64,000 nucleotides of DNA, taken from positions 1-64,000 of the forward strand of contig NZ_CP100357.1 in NCBI RefSeq assembly GCF_024204665.1, written 5' to 3'. The translations under genes were made by a program, and so were the position numbers. The notes under the pieces are model-generated. The model worked only from the letters and a program-made list of their open reading frames with translations. It did not search any database and was not told the origin of the DNA. Source of the stretch: Natronosalvus rutilus (GTDB lineage Archaea; Halobacteriota; Halobacteria; Halobacteriales; Natrialbaceae). Below are positions 42,142-50,762 of this stretch, piece by piece (position 1 is the stretch's first letter; each line of letters begins with the position of its first letter).

Positions 42142-43209
42142 TCATCCTCCAGTTGAGACGTGAGACTCCTGAGTCGGGTCGTGCCTGTCTGTGGTCTCTT
42201 GCGATGGTTCTATCCGTTTACCGTGACGAATACCGTGTCGGAGCCCGAACTCTGCAATGTTTCCCCCGTGTTCAGCTGTCCGTCGCAACCTATCGAGAAT
42301 TGGTCTGAGCTGAGCACCTACGTTCGACGACTCTGCCAACCGACACTCGAATGTGGTAATATCCTCGCGGAGCTGATCACGGGCAGTCAACGCCTGTTGC
42401 GCGGTTTCGACATCCGCATCACCGATTATCACACTCACTGCGTCCGTTATAATCTCACGTGCCCTCTGGGAAATTTCACGGAGTTCGTCCGTGGTTGGTT
42501 CGCCTATAGAGTTATCGATCTCGGTGGCGACAGTTGCTATGCCTTCGGCGTGGTCAGCAACGCGCTCTAGCTCCCGGGTCGTCCCCCACAGTTCAAATAA
42601 CTCCGAGCGGGTCAATTCCAACGCATCAACCACGTCGAGACGTGCGAGTCCTTGAGCAAAGGACCGGTCGATCATCGCGTAGAGACGATCGGCCTGATCA
42701 TCACGATCGGCTAGATTTCCGGGAGGGGTATCTCCAGTCACTACATCTGTTGCATCGCGGTGCATCGATAGTGCGACGAACTTGAGCTGACGTACCGACT
42801 GTCGAACCGACACTTCCTCAGTATCGAGGAGCGTTCGAACCGTGATCTTCGATTCGGACTCCTCAGTAACGGACACCCCCGGTAGGTTTCTGGCGACCAG
42901 GTCAATGACTCGCCGTTGGCCGGTTGTAAAACCGTCCGCTGCATCGAGTCTTACTTCCTTCGCACCCACTGCGTAGGCCGCCCGCAGCGTTCGTTCGAGT
43001 GGCTCAGCGTCGGCGTGAGCAACTTCGACGGCGATCTGTCTCGTAGCGTCATCTTCGCATTCTCGTGCCTGGAGGACGAGCGTTCCGTCGATATGTGTAT
43101 GCAAATTTACGCTATCGCCTGCGGTAATGTCCTCTGATTCGGCCCACTCTTTGGGCAGTGATACGGTGTAGGTCCCGCCGCCGACCATCTGAATTTTGCG
43201 TGTCTCCAT
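42142..43209 (-). CDS. AbrB-PhoU phosphate-response regulator (operon 2)
   Basis: In this 355-residue protein an AbrB-type N-terminus (IQMVGGGTYTVSLPKEWAES) is followed by PhoU bundles with TRELERVADHAEGIATVATE. A polar tail of about 25 residues ends it. It follows phoU with a 3-bp gap and closes the second pst operon, so it is co-transcribed with the transporter. In family terms it would tune transporter expression or activity to phosphate. Confidence 0.88.
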   Translation of the reverse strand: METRKIQMVGGGTYTVSLPKEWAESEDITAGDSVNLHTHIDGTLVLQARECEDDATRQIAVEVAHADAEPLERTLRAAYAVGAKEVRLDAADGFTTGQRRVIDLVARNLPGVSVTEESESKITVRTLLDTEEVSVRQSVRQLKFVALSMHRDATDVVTGDTPPGNLADRDDQADRLYAMIDRSFAQGLARLDVVDALELTRSELFELWGTTRELERVADHAEGIATVATEIDNSIGEPTTDELREISQRAREIITDAVSVIIGDADVETAQQALTARDQLREDITTFECRLAESSNVGAQLRPILDRLRRTAEHGGNIAEFGLRHGIRHGKRIEPSQETTDRHDPTQESHVSTGG

Positions 43210-43212
43210 TTG

Positions 43213-43899
43213 TCAATAGATAAGTGAAGGATCGTTCTCGGCCATGTACAGGGTCCGGGCTGCGATGTTCACGGCATGGTCGGCAATCCGTTCGAGATCG
43301 CGAATCGTCAACAGCACGCGCGAGACGTCGTCGAGTAATTGCTCAATCGCCCATGAATCGTCGCTGTCTGCCTTGCGCTCGATCAAGTCCCGCACAACGG
43401 TTTCGCTCGCCCGCTGACAGAGAGCGTCGATGTCGTCATCGCTGCCTGCGATCTCCCAACATACGTCGACGTCTTCGATTGCGTACGCTTCGAGACTTCG
43501 CGTGAGGAGGGCCTTTGCGTCGCGACCGATGTCGTCGATAGCGACTTCAGGTGTGAGATCGCGCTTCGCTGTCAATGCGTACTGCGCGAGATTGGCTGCT
43601 AAATCTCCAACGCGTTCGAGGTCCGTGATGATTTTGAACGAGGCCGCAATGAAGCGGAGATCACCCGCCACGGGCTGCTGGAGCGCAAATAGGTCGACAC
43701 ACTGGTTTTCCAGTGTGAGGTACGTCTCGTTTATGTCTGAATCTCCCTCAATGACTTCCAGAGGCAGTGATTCATCCGTGTTGACTAAACTCTCCAGCCC
43801 CATCTCGAACCGTTTGACGACGAGGTGTCCCATCTCGAGTACATCGTCCCGGAGGTCATCCAGCGATTGTTGGTATGTCTCTCGCGTCACGCCAGTCAC
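43213..43899 (-). CDS. phoU: PhoU phosphate uptake regulator
   Basis: The 228-residue protein has two three-helix PhoU repeats: [20 protein letters not shown], then [20 protein letters not shown] and [20 protein letters not shown]. Each repeat has the E/D-x-x-x-D metal motif. The GTG at 43899 overlaps the pstB stop (GTGA), giving tight coupling. PhoU represses Pst transport and the Pho response when phosphate is plentiful. Operon 1 lacks this stand-alone PhoU. Confidence 0.9.
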   Translation of the reverse strand: MTGVTRETYQQSLDDLRDDVLEMGHLVVKRFEMGLESLVNTDESLPLEVIEGDSDINETYLTLENQCVDLFALQQPVAGDLRFIAASFKIITDLERVGDLAANLAQYALTAKRDLTPEVAIDDIGRDAKALLTRSLEAYAIEDVDVCWEIAGSDDDIDALCQRASETVVRDLIERKADSDDSWAIEQLLDDVSRVLLTIRDLERIADHAVNIAARTLYMAENDPSLIY

Positions 43900-44768
43900 C
43901 CGAACTTGCCGGTGATGTAGTCCTCGACGCGCTGACTCTCGGGGTTCTCGAAGATTTTGGTGGTGTCGTCGAACTCGACGAGCTCCCCGCCGGTGAGGAA
44001 GACGGCCGTCTTGTCCGAGATGCGGGCGGCCTGTTGCATATTGTGGGTGACGATGACAACCGTGTAGTCCTCCGCGAGCTGCTCGATCAGGTCCTCGATC
44101 TTCGAGGTCGCCACTGGGTCGAGCGCGCTCGCAGGTTCGTCCATGAGGATCACCTCGGGATCGACTGCAATCGCGCGAGCGATGCAGAGCCGCTGCTGCT
44201 GGCCACCGGATAGATCCAGCCCCGACGACTCGAGTTTGTCGGCGACCTCTTCCCAAAGGGCGGCTTCTCGGAGCGCACACTCAACAGCCTGGTCGAGATC
44301 TATGTTGTCGGCCTTCCCCTGAACGCGGAGGCCGTAGGCAACGTTGTCGTAGATCGACTTCGGGAACGGGTTCGGCGACTGGAACACCATGCCGATGCGT
44401 CGGCGGAGCGCCACTGGATCGACGTTGCCGTCGTAGACGTTCTTGCCCCCCAGCTTGACCCGTCCCTCGACGCGAGCAGCGTCAATGAGATCGTTCATTC
44501 GGTTCAACGACCGGAGGAACGTCGACTTCCCACACCCCGATGGACCGATGAGCGCGGTCACGCGCTTTTCTAGAACCGCCATGTCCACGGAGCGTAACGC
44601 CTGCTCGTCGTCATAGTACACGCTCAGATCGTCGACTTCGATGACGTTCGACTCGGGTGTACGCCGCGGATCCGAGCGCTCTGCCTCAACTGCCGTCTCG
44701 ATCAACAACTCGTCGGTGTAGTTCGTACTTCCGGTCAGTTCTTCCTCATTCGAATCTGGCTGTGACAT
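43896..44768 (-). CDS. pstB: Phosphate ABC transporter ATPase (operon 2)
   Basis: In this 290-residue protein, Walker [10 protein letters not shown], signature LSGGQQQR, Walker [13 protein letters not shown] and His switch [10 protein letters not shown] are intact. The C-terminal [17 protein letters not shown] is nearly the same as in operon 1. It starts 2 bp after pstA. Confidence 0.95.
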   Translation of the reverse strand: MSQPDSNEEELTGSTNYTDELLIETAVEAERSDPRRTPESNVIEVDDLSVYYDDEQALRSVDMAVLEKRVTALIGPSGCGKSTFLRSLNRMNDLIDAARVEGRVKLGGKNVYDGNVDPVALRRRIGMVFQSPNPFPKSIYDNVAYGLRVQGKADNIDLDQAVECALREAALWEEVADKLESSGLDLSGGQQQRLCIARAIAVDPEVILMDEPASALDPVATSKIEDLIEQLAEDYTVVIVTHNMQQAARISDKTAVFLTGGELVEFDDTTKIFENPESQRVEDYITGKFG

Positions 44769-44770
44769 GA

Positions 44771-46489
44771 TTAGTTACTCCGTTGGTACCGGTTCCGCAG
44801 GACGATCGCCGTCCCGTTCATAATAAGCAGGACGGCTACGAGGACGATCACCCCGGCTGCGAGCACACCGAAGCGGAACTCCGGCTGGATCTCCGAGGAC
44901 CACGAGAAAATCTGCCGCGGCATCGCCCCCGTCTTCGAAAAGAATCCGGAGGGTGGCGACCGGACGCTCGAGGCTATCCCGATCATGAGCAGCGGCGCCG
45001 TCTCGCCGATGGCGCGGCCGAGCGCGAGAATCGTCCCGGTGAGGATTCCCGGCAGCGCCTCGGGGAGTACGACGTTCCGGGTCGTCTGCCACCGCGTCGC
45101 GCCCATCCCGTAGGAGGCCTGTCGCCGCGAATCGGGGACTGCGCGCACGGCCTCCTGAGCCGAGATGATGACGATGGGTAAGATCAGCAAGCCCACGGTG
45201 AGGCCGCCGACGATCACGATACCGCTCCGGAGGCCGATCCCCTGGACGAACAGCGCCAGACCGAGCAGGCCGTAAACGATGGAGGGAACGCCAGCGAGGT
45301 TCCCAATGTTGATCTCGACGAGCTCGACAAGCCGGGCGAGCCGACCCGAACTCGGCGCGTACTCCTCCAAATAGATCGCGGCGCCGACGCCCACTGGAAA
45401 CGCCGTCAGCGCGATGACGAGGACGATCAGGACCGAGCCCACGAGTGCGGGGTAGATGCCTGCATCGGCCGGGTTCCGCGAGGTAGCGCTGGTAAGGAAG
45501 CCCCAGTCGAGCCACGGATCCGGGCCGGCGAACCCCAACGTGCCTGTGATCGCCACGCCGGCGACCCCTCCGAGAACGACGGCGACCGGGAACAGCAGAC
45601 CGAGCAGTCCCTCATCTCGACGGACGACGCCCTCGAGGTACGCTGCAGATGGCACGAGGACTGCGGTCGCGAGCAGCACACCGTTCTCGGGGGTGACTCC
45701 CACCAGCGGGGCCACGAGCGCGACGACAGTCGCGACGACGACTGTGCCGCCGACCAGTTCGTATCGACCCCGGCCGTCGTCGCGGCGGGAGACGACGAAC
45801 CGGCCGTACGCGAACGAGACGGGGACCGTCACGGTACCGACGAGGAGCATCCAGTCGACCGGCAGGACGGGGATTAGGAACACTAGGTCGCGGACGCTCG
45901 GGAGGAGTCGTGGCGTTGCGAACGTCACCGCGAACAACTTGGTCCCTGAAAGCGGCAATGCGACCGTGTGTTCGACCGATATCGCCGGAACACCGAGGAC
46001 GGCGAGGAGGGGTGCGAGGATTGACACGACCAGGCGTTCGAGTGCGGCCGCCGGGCGGAGACGGGCGTGAATGATGATCGCACCGGCTCCGACGCCGAGC
46101 GCTACGACCAGCGCGAGCCACTTGACGGGCGTGGCGAGTTCTCGAAACAGGATGACGAATCCCCCGGCGGTGATCAGTCCCACCGCCAGAACGCCGGTCG
46201 TCTCATAGGCCACCCGCCCTGCGGCCCGATCCCGCGTAAGGTAGTAGGCTGCCAGGGCCACCATCGGGAGGCCGAGGGTCGCGGCGAAAGTGAGGCCCCA
46301 TCCAAGATCGGCCGAAGACGGCCGGAGAGCGTCGTTGGCGACGTAGAGGAGCAATCCGGCGACCACCGTGATACCGAAGACGGTCGCGGCAGCGGAGACC
46401 CACTTGAACACCCGCCCCCGGAGCCGGCTGACGTCCGCCGTAGTCTCTCGTTCCTCTACGACGTCCGCACCCGCGGGTTCACTGGCCAT
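44771..46489 (-). CDS. pstA: Phosphate ABC transporter permease PstA (operon 2)
   Basis: This 572-residue protein has exactly the length of the paralogue in operon 1, with the same long hydrophobic N-terminal half. The permease core holds [20 protein letters not shown] and the coupling loop [20 protein letters not shown]. It is more GC-rich than the operon 1 copy, so the two operons probably diverged before meeting on this replicon. Confidence 0.93.
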   Translation of the reverse strand: MASEPAGADVVEERETTADVSRLRGRVFKWVSAAATVFGITVVAGLLLYVANDALRPSSADLGWGLTFAATLGLPMVALAAYYLTRDRAAGRVAYETTGVLAVGLITAGGFVILFRELATPVKWLALVVALGVGAGAIIIHARLRPAAALERLVVSILAPLLAVLGVPAISVEHTVALPLSGTKLFAVTFATPRLLPSVRDLVFLIPVLPVDWMLLVGTVTVPVSFAYGRFVVSRRDDGRGRYELVGGTVVVATVVALVAPLVGVTPENGVLLATAVLVPSAAYLEGVVRRDEGLLGLLFPVAVVLGGVAGVAITGTLGFAGPDPWLDWGFLTSATSRNPADAGIYPALVGSVLIVLVIALTAFPVGVGAAIYLEEYAPSSGRLARLVELVEINIGNLAGVPSIVYGLLGLALFVQGIGLRSGIVIVGGLTVGLLILPIVIISAQEAVRAVPDSRRQASYGMGATRWQTTRNVVLPEALPGILTGTILALGRAIGETAPLLMIGIASSVRSPPSGFFSKTGAMPRQIFSWSSEIQPEFRFGVLAAGVIVLVAVLLIMNGTAIVLRNRYQRSN

Positions 46490-46549
46490 CGGTAATCCAC
46501 CTCCGAACGACCGATATGCCTCTTTGACGCTCCGGTGCGTTATTCGGTC

Positions 46550-47515
46550 TCATTGGTATTCCTCCCGGTAGCGCTTCGAGAGTCGGTTGCTTGCGTAATT
46601 CATCGCAAAGGTAATGGCAAAGAGGGTCAGCCCGAGAGCGAACATGCTCTTGTAGGTGGGTGACGCCGCGCTGACGTCGGTCGTGACCGCCTGGACCATC
46701 GCCGAGGTCATCGTCTGACCCGAGCTGCCGACCGTCTCGATCGGGGCGAGGTAGGGGATGCCGAAGAGCCCCTCCTTGACGGCTGGCATCCGCGGCCGGA
46801 GCCCCATAGCCATCGCCACGACCATCGTCTCGCCGATGGCTCGCGAAAGTGCGAGGATGAACGAGGCGAAGATGCCCGAGGCCGCCGCCGGGATGACCAC
46901 GCCGGTCGTGACATCGAACTTCGTCGCGCCGAGGCCGTAGCCGGCCTGGCGAAGCTCGTCCGGGACCGCCGACATGGCGTCTTCCGACAGCGAGGAGACT
47001 ATCGGGATGATGAGAATACCTACCATCAGCGACGCGCTCAGGATGTTGAACGTCCCCAGACCGAGCCCCGTAACCTGCCGGAGGAAGGGAGTAAGGTAGA
47101 CGAGCGCGAGGTAGCCGTAGACTACTGTCGGAATGCCTGCGAGGATCTCCAGTCCCGGTTTGAGGTACGCCCTGGTGCGGGTGCTCGCGTACTCGCTCAG
47201 GTACGCGGCCGCCAGTACGCCGGTTGGGATGGCGACAAGGGCGGAGATTGCGGTCACCGCGAGCGTCCCGAAGATGATCGGGACCGCCCCAAACTCATCT
47301 CGAGGTGGGACCCACGACGTCGTTGTGAAGAACTCTCGTGGCGACACGAGTTCGAAGAACAGTACAGCATCGAACGCGAGTGCGAAGACAATACTGACCG
47401 TTACGACGATCGACACGGCCGCACACAGAAGCAATAGCCAGCGGTACAGTCGCTCGCGGACCCGCTTGCTCTGTTGTGCTCCGGTGAGCTGGAGCGCGTT
47501 TGTTTCGGGGCTCAT
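46550..47515 (-). CDS. pstC: Phosphate ABC transporter permease PstC (operon 2)
   Basis: In this 321-residue protein an N-terminal membrane anchor (LLLLCAAVSIVVTVSIVFAL), core AISALVAIPTGVLAAAYLSE, ILAGIPTVVYGYLALVYLTP and coupling loop QAGYGLGATKFDVTTGVVIP are all present. A 30-bp gap separates it from pstS2 and 60 bp from pstA2. Confidence 0.95.
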   Translation of the reverse strand: MSPETNALQLTGAQQSKRVRERLYRWLLLLCAAVSIVVTVSIVFALAFDAVLFFELVSPREFFTTTSWVPPRDEFGAVPIIFGTLAVTAISALVAIPTGVLAAAYLSEYASTRTRAYLKPGLEILAGIPTVVYGYLALVYLTPFLRQVTGLGLGTFNILSASLMVGILIIPIVSSLSEDAMSAVPDELRQAGYGLGATKFDVTTGVVIPAAASGIFASFILALSRAIGETMVVAMAMGLRPRMPAVKEGLFGIPYLAPIETVGSSGQTMTSAMVQAVTTDVSAASPTYKSMFALGLTLFAITFAMNYASNRLSKRYREEYQ

Positions 47516-47545
47516 AAAAGAATATGGCTAAATGTCCGCTCTCGC

Positions 47546-48619
47546 TTACGCGTACTCTTCCAGCTTCGAGAGGTTCTCCTCCACTAGATCGCTCCCGGAG
47601 GGGACGTAGCCGATCTCGTCCGCGATGACGTCGGTTCCCGCCTCTTCGAGGTAGAACTCCATAAACGCGTAAACTTCCTCGCGGCCCAGCGCCTCCTCGT
47701 TGGGATAGACGAACAGCGGGCGAGCCATCGGATAGGTACCTTCCGCGGCCGCCTTGAGGCCGGGGGCGCCACACTCGTCGTCTTCAGACTCCCGCACCGA
47801 CACCGCCTTCACCGCGTCCTGGTTTTCGCTGTAGTAGGCGTACCCGAAGTAGCCGATCCCACCAACGTTGTCCTGGATGCCCTGCACGATGAGGTTGTCT
47901 TCTTCGGTCGGTTCGTGCTCGGCGGTGTGGTTGCGGTCAGCACCATCGTAGTTGATGACGTTCGCGAGGAACCAGTCGTATGTTCCCGACGTTGAGGCCG
48001 GGCCGAACATCTCGATGGGTTCGTCCGGGAATCCGTCGCGCACCTCCGACCAATTGTCGACGCCGTCCTCGCGCCAGATCATTGACATCTCTTCGAAAGT
48101 CAGGCAGTCGACCCAGTCGTTGTCGTTGTTGACCGCCATCGTCAGCGCGTCGCCGGCGACCTGGAACTCGACGGGTTCGACACCGTTGGACTGGCAATTT
48201 TCGACCTCTTCATCTTTGACCGGCCTTGAGGCGCCGTTGATGTCGGAGTTGCCCGGACAGAAGTGGTTCTCGAACCCGCCGCCGCTCCCCGTGGAGTCAA
48301 CGGTGACGTTCACGTCGGGGTGTTCCTCCATGAATTGCTCGGCCATATAGTCCGTGATCGGAAACACCGTACTGCTACCGGTGTTGACAATCTCGCCCGA
48401 GAGGCTATCGCCACCATCAGAATTACCGCCACTACCGCTGTTAGAGTTACCGTCACTACCTCCGTTGGAATTGTCGTTGCTACCTCCGTTGGAATTTCCG
48501 TCACTCCCCTCGTTTTCCTGGATACAGCCTGCTAGAGCTATCGCGCCCACAGCCCCCGACGTGTACAGAAATTTACGTCGCGATACTAGGTCAGACAGAC
48601 GCTCTGAGTCTTGCGTCAT
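47546..48619 (-). CDS. pstS: Phosphate-binding lipoprotein PstS (operon 2)
   Basis: In this 357-residue protein the Tat/lipobox signal is SRRKFLYTSGAVGAIALAGC. A long Gly/Asn/Ser/Asp linker of about 45 residues follows, much longer than in the operon 1 protein, perhaps spanning the S-layer space. Ligand motifs are NTGSSTVFPITD, DSTGSGGGFE, NGASR and STSGTYDWF. A Met codon directly upstream (48622) is an alternative start. Confidence 0.94.
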   Translation of the reverse strand: MTQDSERLSDLVSRRKFLYTSGAVGAIALAGCIQENEGSDGNSNGGSNDNSNGGSDGNSNSGSGGNSDGGDSLSGEIVNTGSSTVFPITDYMAEQFMEEHPDVNVTVDSTGSGGGFENHFCPGNSDINGASRPVKDEEVENCQSNGVEPVEFQVAGDALTMAVNNDNDWVDCLTFEEMSMIWREDGVDNWSEVRDGFPDEPIEMFGPASTSGTYDWFLANVINYDGADRNHTAEHEPTEEDNLIVQGIQDNVGGIGYFGYAYYSENQDAVKAVSVRESEDDECGAPGLKAAAEGTYPMARPLFVYPNEEALGREEVYAFMEFYLEEAGTDVIADEIGYVPSGSDLVEENLSKLEEYA

Positions 48620-48650
48620 CACCTGAAGACGGACAGTTCACTACTAAAGC

Positions 48651-48720
48651 GGTTTATAATAGGGGTACAATCGAGTACCGACGAGTACAAATTGGCCTGG
48701 TCGGGTCAGAGGAGTACAGG
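48651..48720 (-). promoter_or_regulatory. pstS2 promoter with repeated GRGTAC upstream
   Basis: The plus-strand sequence GGTTTATAATAGG (48651-48663; CCTATTATAAACC on the coding strand) is a TATA box about 30 bp before pstS2. The identical 13-mer lies 33 bp before phoX (52946-52958). Four copies of GRGTAC follow upstream at 48662-48667, 48674-48679, 48684-48689 and 48713-48718, a likely binding region for a phosphate-response activator. Confidence 0.6.
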
Positions 48721-48884
48721 CAAGAACAGAGGGCTACGTATCACTAAATGTTCCTCTTTTCAGAGCACGAACCCAGGTAGGCCAGGTTACATCTTGATTT
48801 GAACATTTCTTCAGCATAGCGTTACAAGAGACAATTAGCAGCGGCTTTGTCGGTGATGCAGGACTGAATACGTGAGTCATGACA
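48721..48884. other. Intergenic between divergent genes
   Basis: Contains the upstream regions of pstS2 and of the DUF7511-like gene; no other feature was recognised. Confidence 0.3.
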
Positions 48885-49133
48885 ATGAGTGAATCCTCTC
48901 ATACTTCCAGTAATCGAGACCGGTCCCAGGAAGACCAGACCAACACGAGTCGGGAGATGTCGTCACAAGCGGAGAGAGAAAGAAGACCAGCCCTACAGTT
49001 GGCCATTGTTTCATACGACGATAGTCCCGATCGCGGGACGATTCACCCACCGGATATGACCGGGATCGAACGGATGGAAACGTGGATATCAGTAGATCTG
49101 TCCGTGGTTGTTGATCTCTCGATGTGGCGGTAG
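48885..49133 (+). CDS. DUF7511-like small protein
   Basis: In this 82-residue protein a polar, disordered N-terminus is followed by the conserved block LQLAIVSYDDSPDRGTIHPP, DMTGIERMETWISVDLSVVV and DLSMWR, which is the short DUF7511 domain of haloarchaea. No function is established for it. The ATG at 48885 follows another at 48879. It lies between pstS2 and the third AbrB-PhoU gene. Confidence 0.65.
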   Translation: MSESSHTSSNRDRSQEDQTNTSREMSSQAERERRPALQLAIVSYDDSPDRGTIHPPDMTGIERMETWISVDLSVVVDLSMWR

Positions 49134-49349
49134 CGACATAGATACTACGAGCATCGCTAATCAATTTAGAAGTCTAATGGCCAATTCCACTGTTTAGCTA
49201 CGTATCACTATATATCCGTCAGTACCGATCATACAAATCATAGTAGCAATTAACTCAGGAGGCTAGCGTTCTCCGTATGTATTCCAAATCTACACCATAT
49301 AGAGGAAAGCCAAGAAATGAGTGCACACATCCCATCCTGTCAATAACCC
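49134..49349. other. Upstream region of the third AbrB-PhoU gene
   Basis: CACTATATATCC at 49207-49218 and ACACCATATAGAGG at about 49291-49304 are A/T-rich; the latter is 45-60 bp before the ATG. No gene is seen. Confidence 0.35.
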
Positions 49350-50345
49350 ATGGAAACACGAAAAGCACAGCTCACGGGCGGATCCACGTTCACAGTTTCG
49401 CTCCCGAAAGAGTGGGCGAACGAAATTGATCTAGAAACGGGCGATACGCTTCGCCTCTATCCGCGCAAGCGAACGATTATTATTGAATCGGCGGAGGACG
49501 ACGACTACTGGGAGACGAACGTCGATATTGACCATTTTTCGGAAACCCAAGTTCGACGAACGATCCAAGCACTGTATACGACCGGCTTCAACCGGCTCAC
49601 GCTCTCTGCCTCCACGGATTTGAGCCAGAACCGGAGAGTGATCTCTGCGACAGCTCGAGAATTCATCGGGCTCGAAACGCTCGAATCCACGGATACACAG
49701 GTCAAGCTGCAGAGTCTCCTTGACTCAGCGACGGTTTCCGTCGAACAATCGACGGTCCAAATTCAGCAGGTGGCTCTCTCCATGCACGAGGATGCAGTCA
49801 CTACTCTTATTGAACAAGACGATGCTCTTGCGGAGCATGTCATCGAACAGGATGATCAAGTTGATCGATTATATGCAATGATTTCACGACACTTCCAGCG
49901 ATCCCTGGTTCGTCTACGAGAAACCGAAGAACTCGATTTAGACCAATCCGATCTCTATGATTATCAGACTACAGCCCGGCAACTTGAACGGGTCGCCGAC
50001 CACGCCGAAAAAATCGCGAATCTCGCGGCCCGATTTAAAAACCCACTGCCCGATGACTTTGTTGACGAAATCGAGACGAACGCTGAAGCATCCAGGCGTA
50101 TTGTCGAACAGGCCACAAGTACGATTATTGGAGATGCGGATATCGAAACAGCTCACAGGGCACTGGACAATCGAGACGAGCTCGCCGCGGAGCTCGAAGA
50201 TCTCGAACGCGAACTTCACGAACGAGATATCCCTGAAAGCCACCTGATCGCACTGACACTGGATAGTCTCACGAGGACGGCAGAATACGGTGGCAATATC
50301 GCCGAAACCGCACTCCAAACTGCTGCGCGAGAGAAACAACTGTGA
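49350..50345 (+). CDS. AbrB-PhoU phosphate-response regulator, third copy
   Basis: In this 331-residue protein the AbrB part is AQLTGGSTFTVSLPKEWANE and the PhoU part has ARQLERVADHAEKIANLAAR. It stands alone on the plus strand, divergent from operon 2, so it is likely to be expressed independently of the transporters. Sequence spacing matches the paralogues at 32369 and 42142. A separate promoter would allow it to act as master regulator of the island; this is inference. Confidence 0.87.
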   Translation: METRKAQLTGGSTFTVSLPKEWANEIDLETGDTLRLYPRKRTIIIESAEDDDYWETNVDIDHFSETQVRRTIQALYTTGFNRLTLSASTDLSQNRRVISATAREFIGLETLESTDTQVKLQSLLDSATVSVEQSTVQIQQVALSMHEDAVTTLIEQDDALAEHVIEQDDQVDRLYAMISRHFQRSLVRLRETEELDLDQSDLYDYQTTARQLERVADHAEKIANLAARFKNPLPDDFVDEIETNAEASRRIVEQATSTIIGDADIETAHRALDNRDELAAELEDLERELHERDIPESHLIALTLDSLTRTAEYGGNIAETALQTAAREKQL

Positions 50346-50637
50346 AGATAAAAATGCGCCATCCGCTGAGAGACGACTGGGTGCTGTCAGTCAACGTCCT
50401 CCCATTTATCGCGCCTTTCCAATCGTCGTGGTCGCAGCATTCGGCGTCGGCACCGATTCGACGAACACGAGGTCCTGTCTGTCGCTGACCCCGAATACCG
50501 AGTGGTGAGGAACGACCGGCTTCTTCGGCGCGTTCGTCGTCTCCACCCTCGTCGCTCTGCTCATCTTCGCCTGTTTCCATCGCGGTACCTTGCGAGACGC
50601 CGATCTTACCGATTCGACGGTGGCCGGGACCGAGTGA
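50346..50637 (+). pseudogene. Possible remnant of a membrane protein C-terminus
   Basis: After a TGA at 50506-50508, one frame reads GTTGFFGAFVVSTLVALLIF, then ACFHRGTLRDADLTDSTVAG and a stop near 50635. That looks like the last helix and cytosolic tail of a transporter. The preceding frame, YRAFPIVVVAAFGVG, may be part of the same gene. No start codon or family can be named. Confidence 0.3.
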
Positions 50638-50762
50638 TCGTCGTGGAACACACTGACGCGGAGGGCTGAAAAAAGCTGTTCAGAGACGCGGCCCGATTAA
50701 CGCGTCGACCGCTTACCGATCCGACAGTGACCGACCCTTGCTAGACCATCACAGTAACGACT

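Noticed and set aside
45400-46400. Long open frames antisense to pstA2
   Set aside because: Shadow of a GC-rich gene; translations are Arg/Pro/Ser-rich and without motifs.
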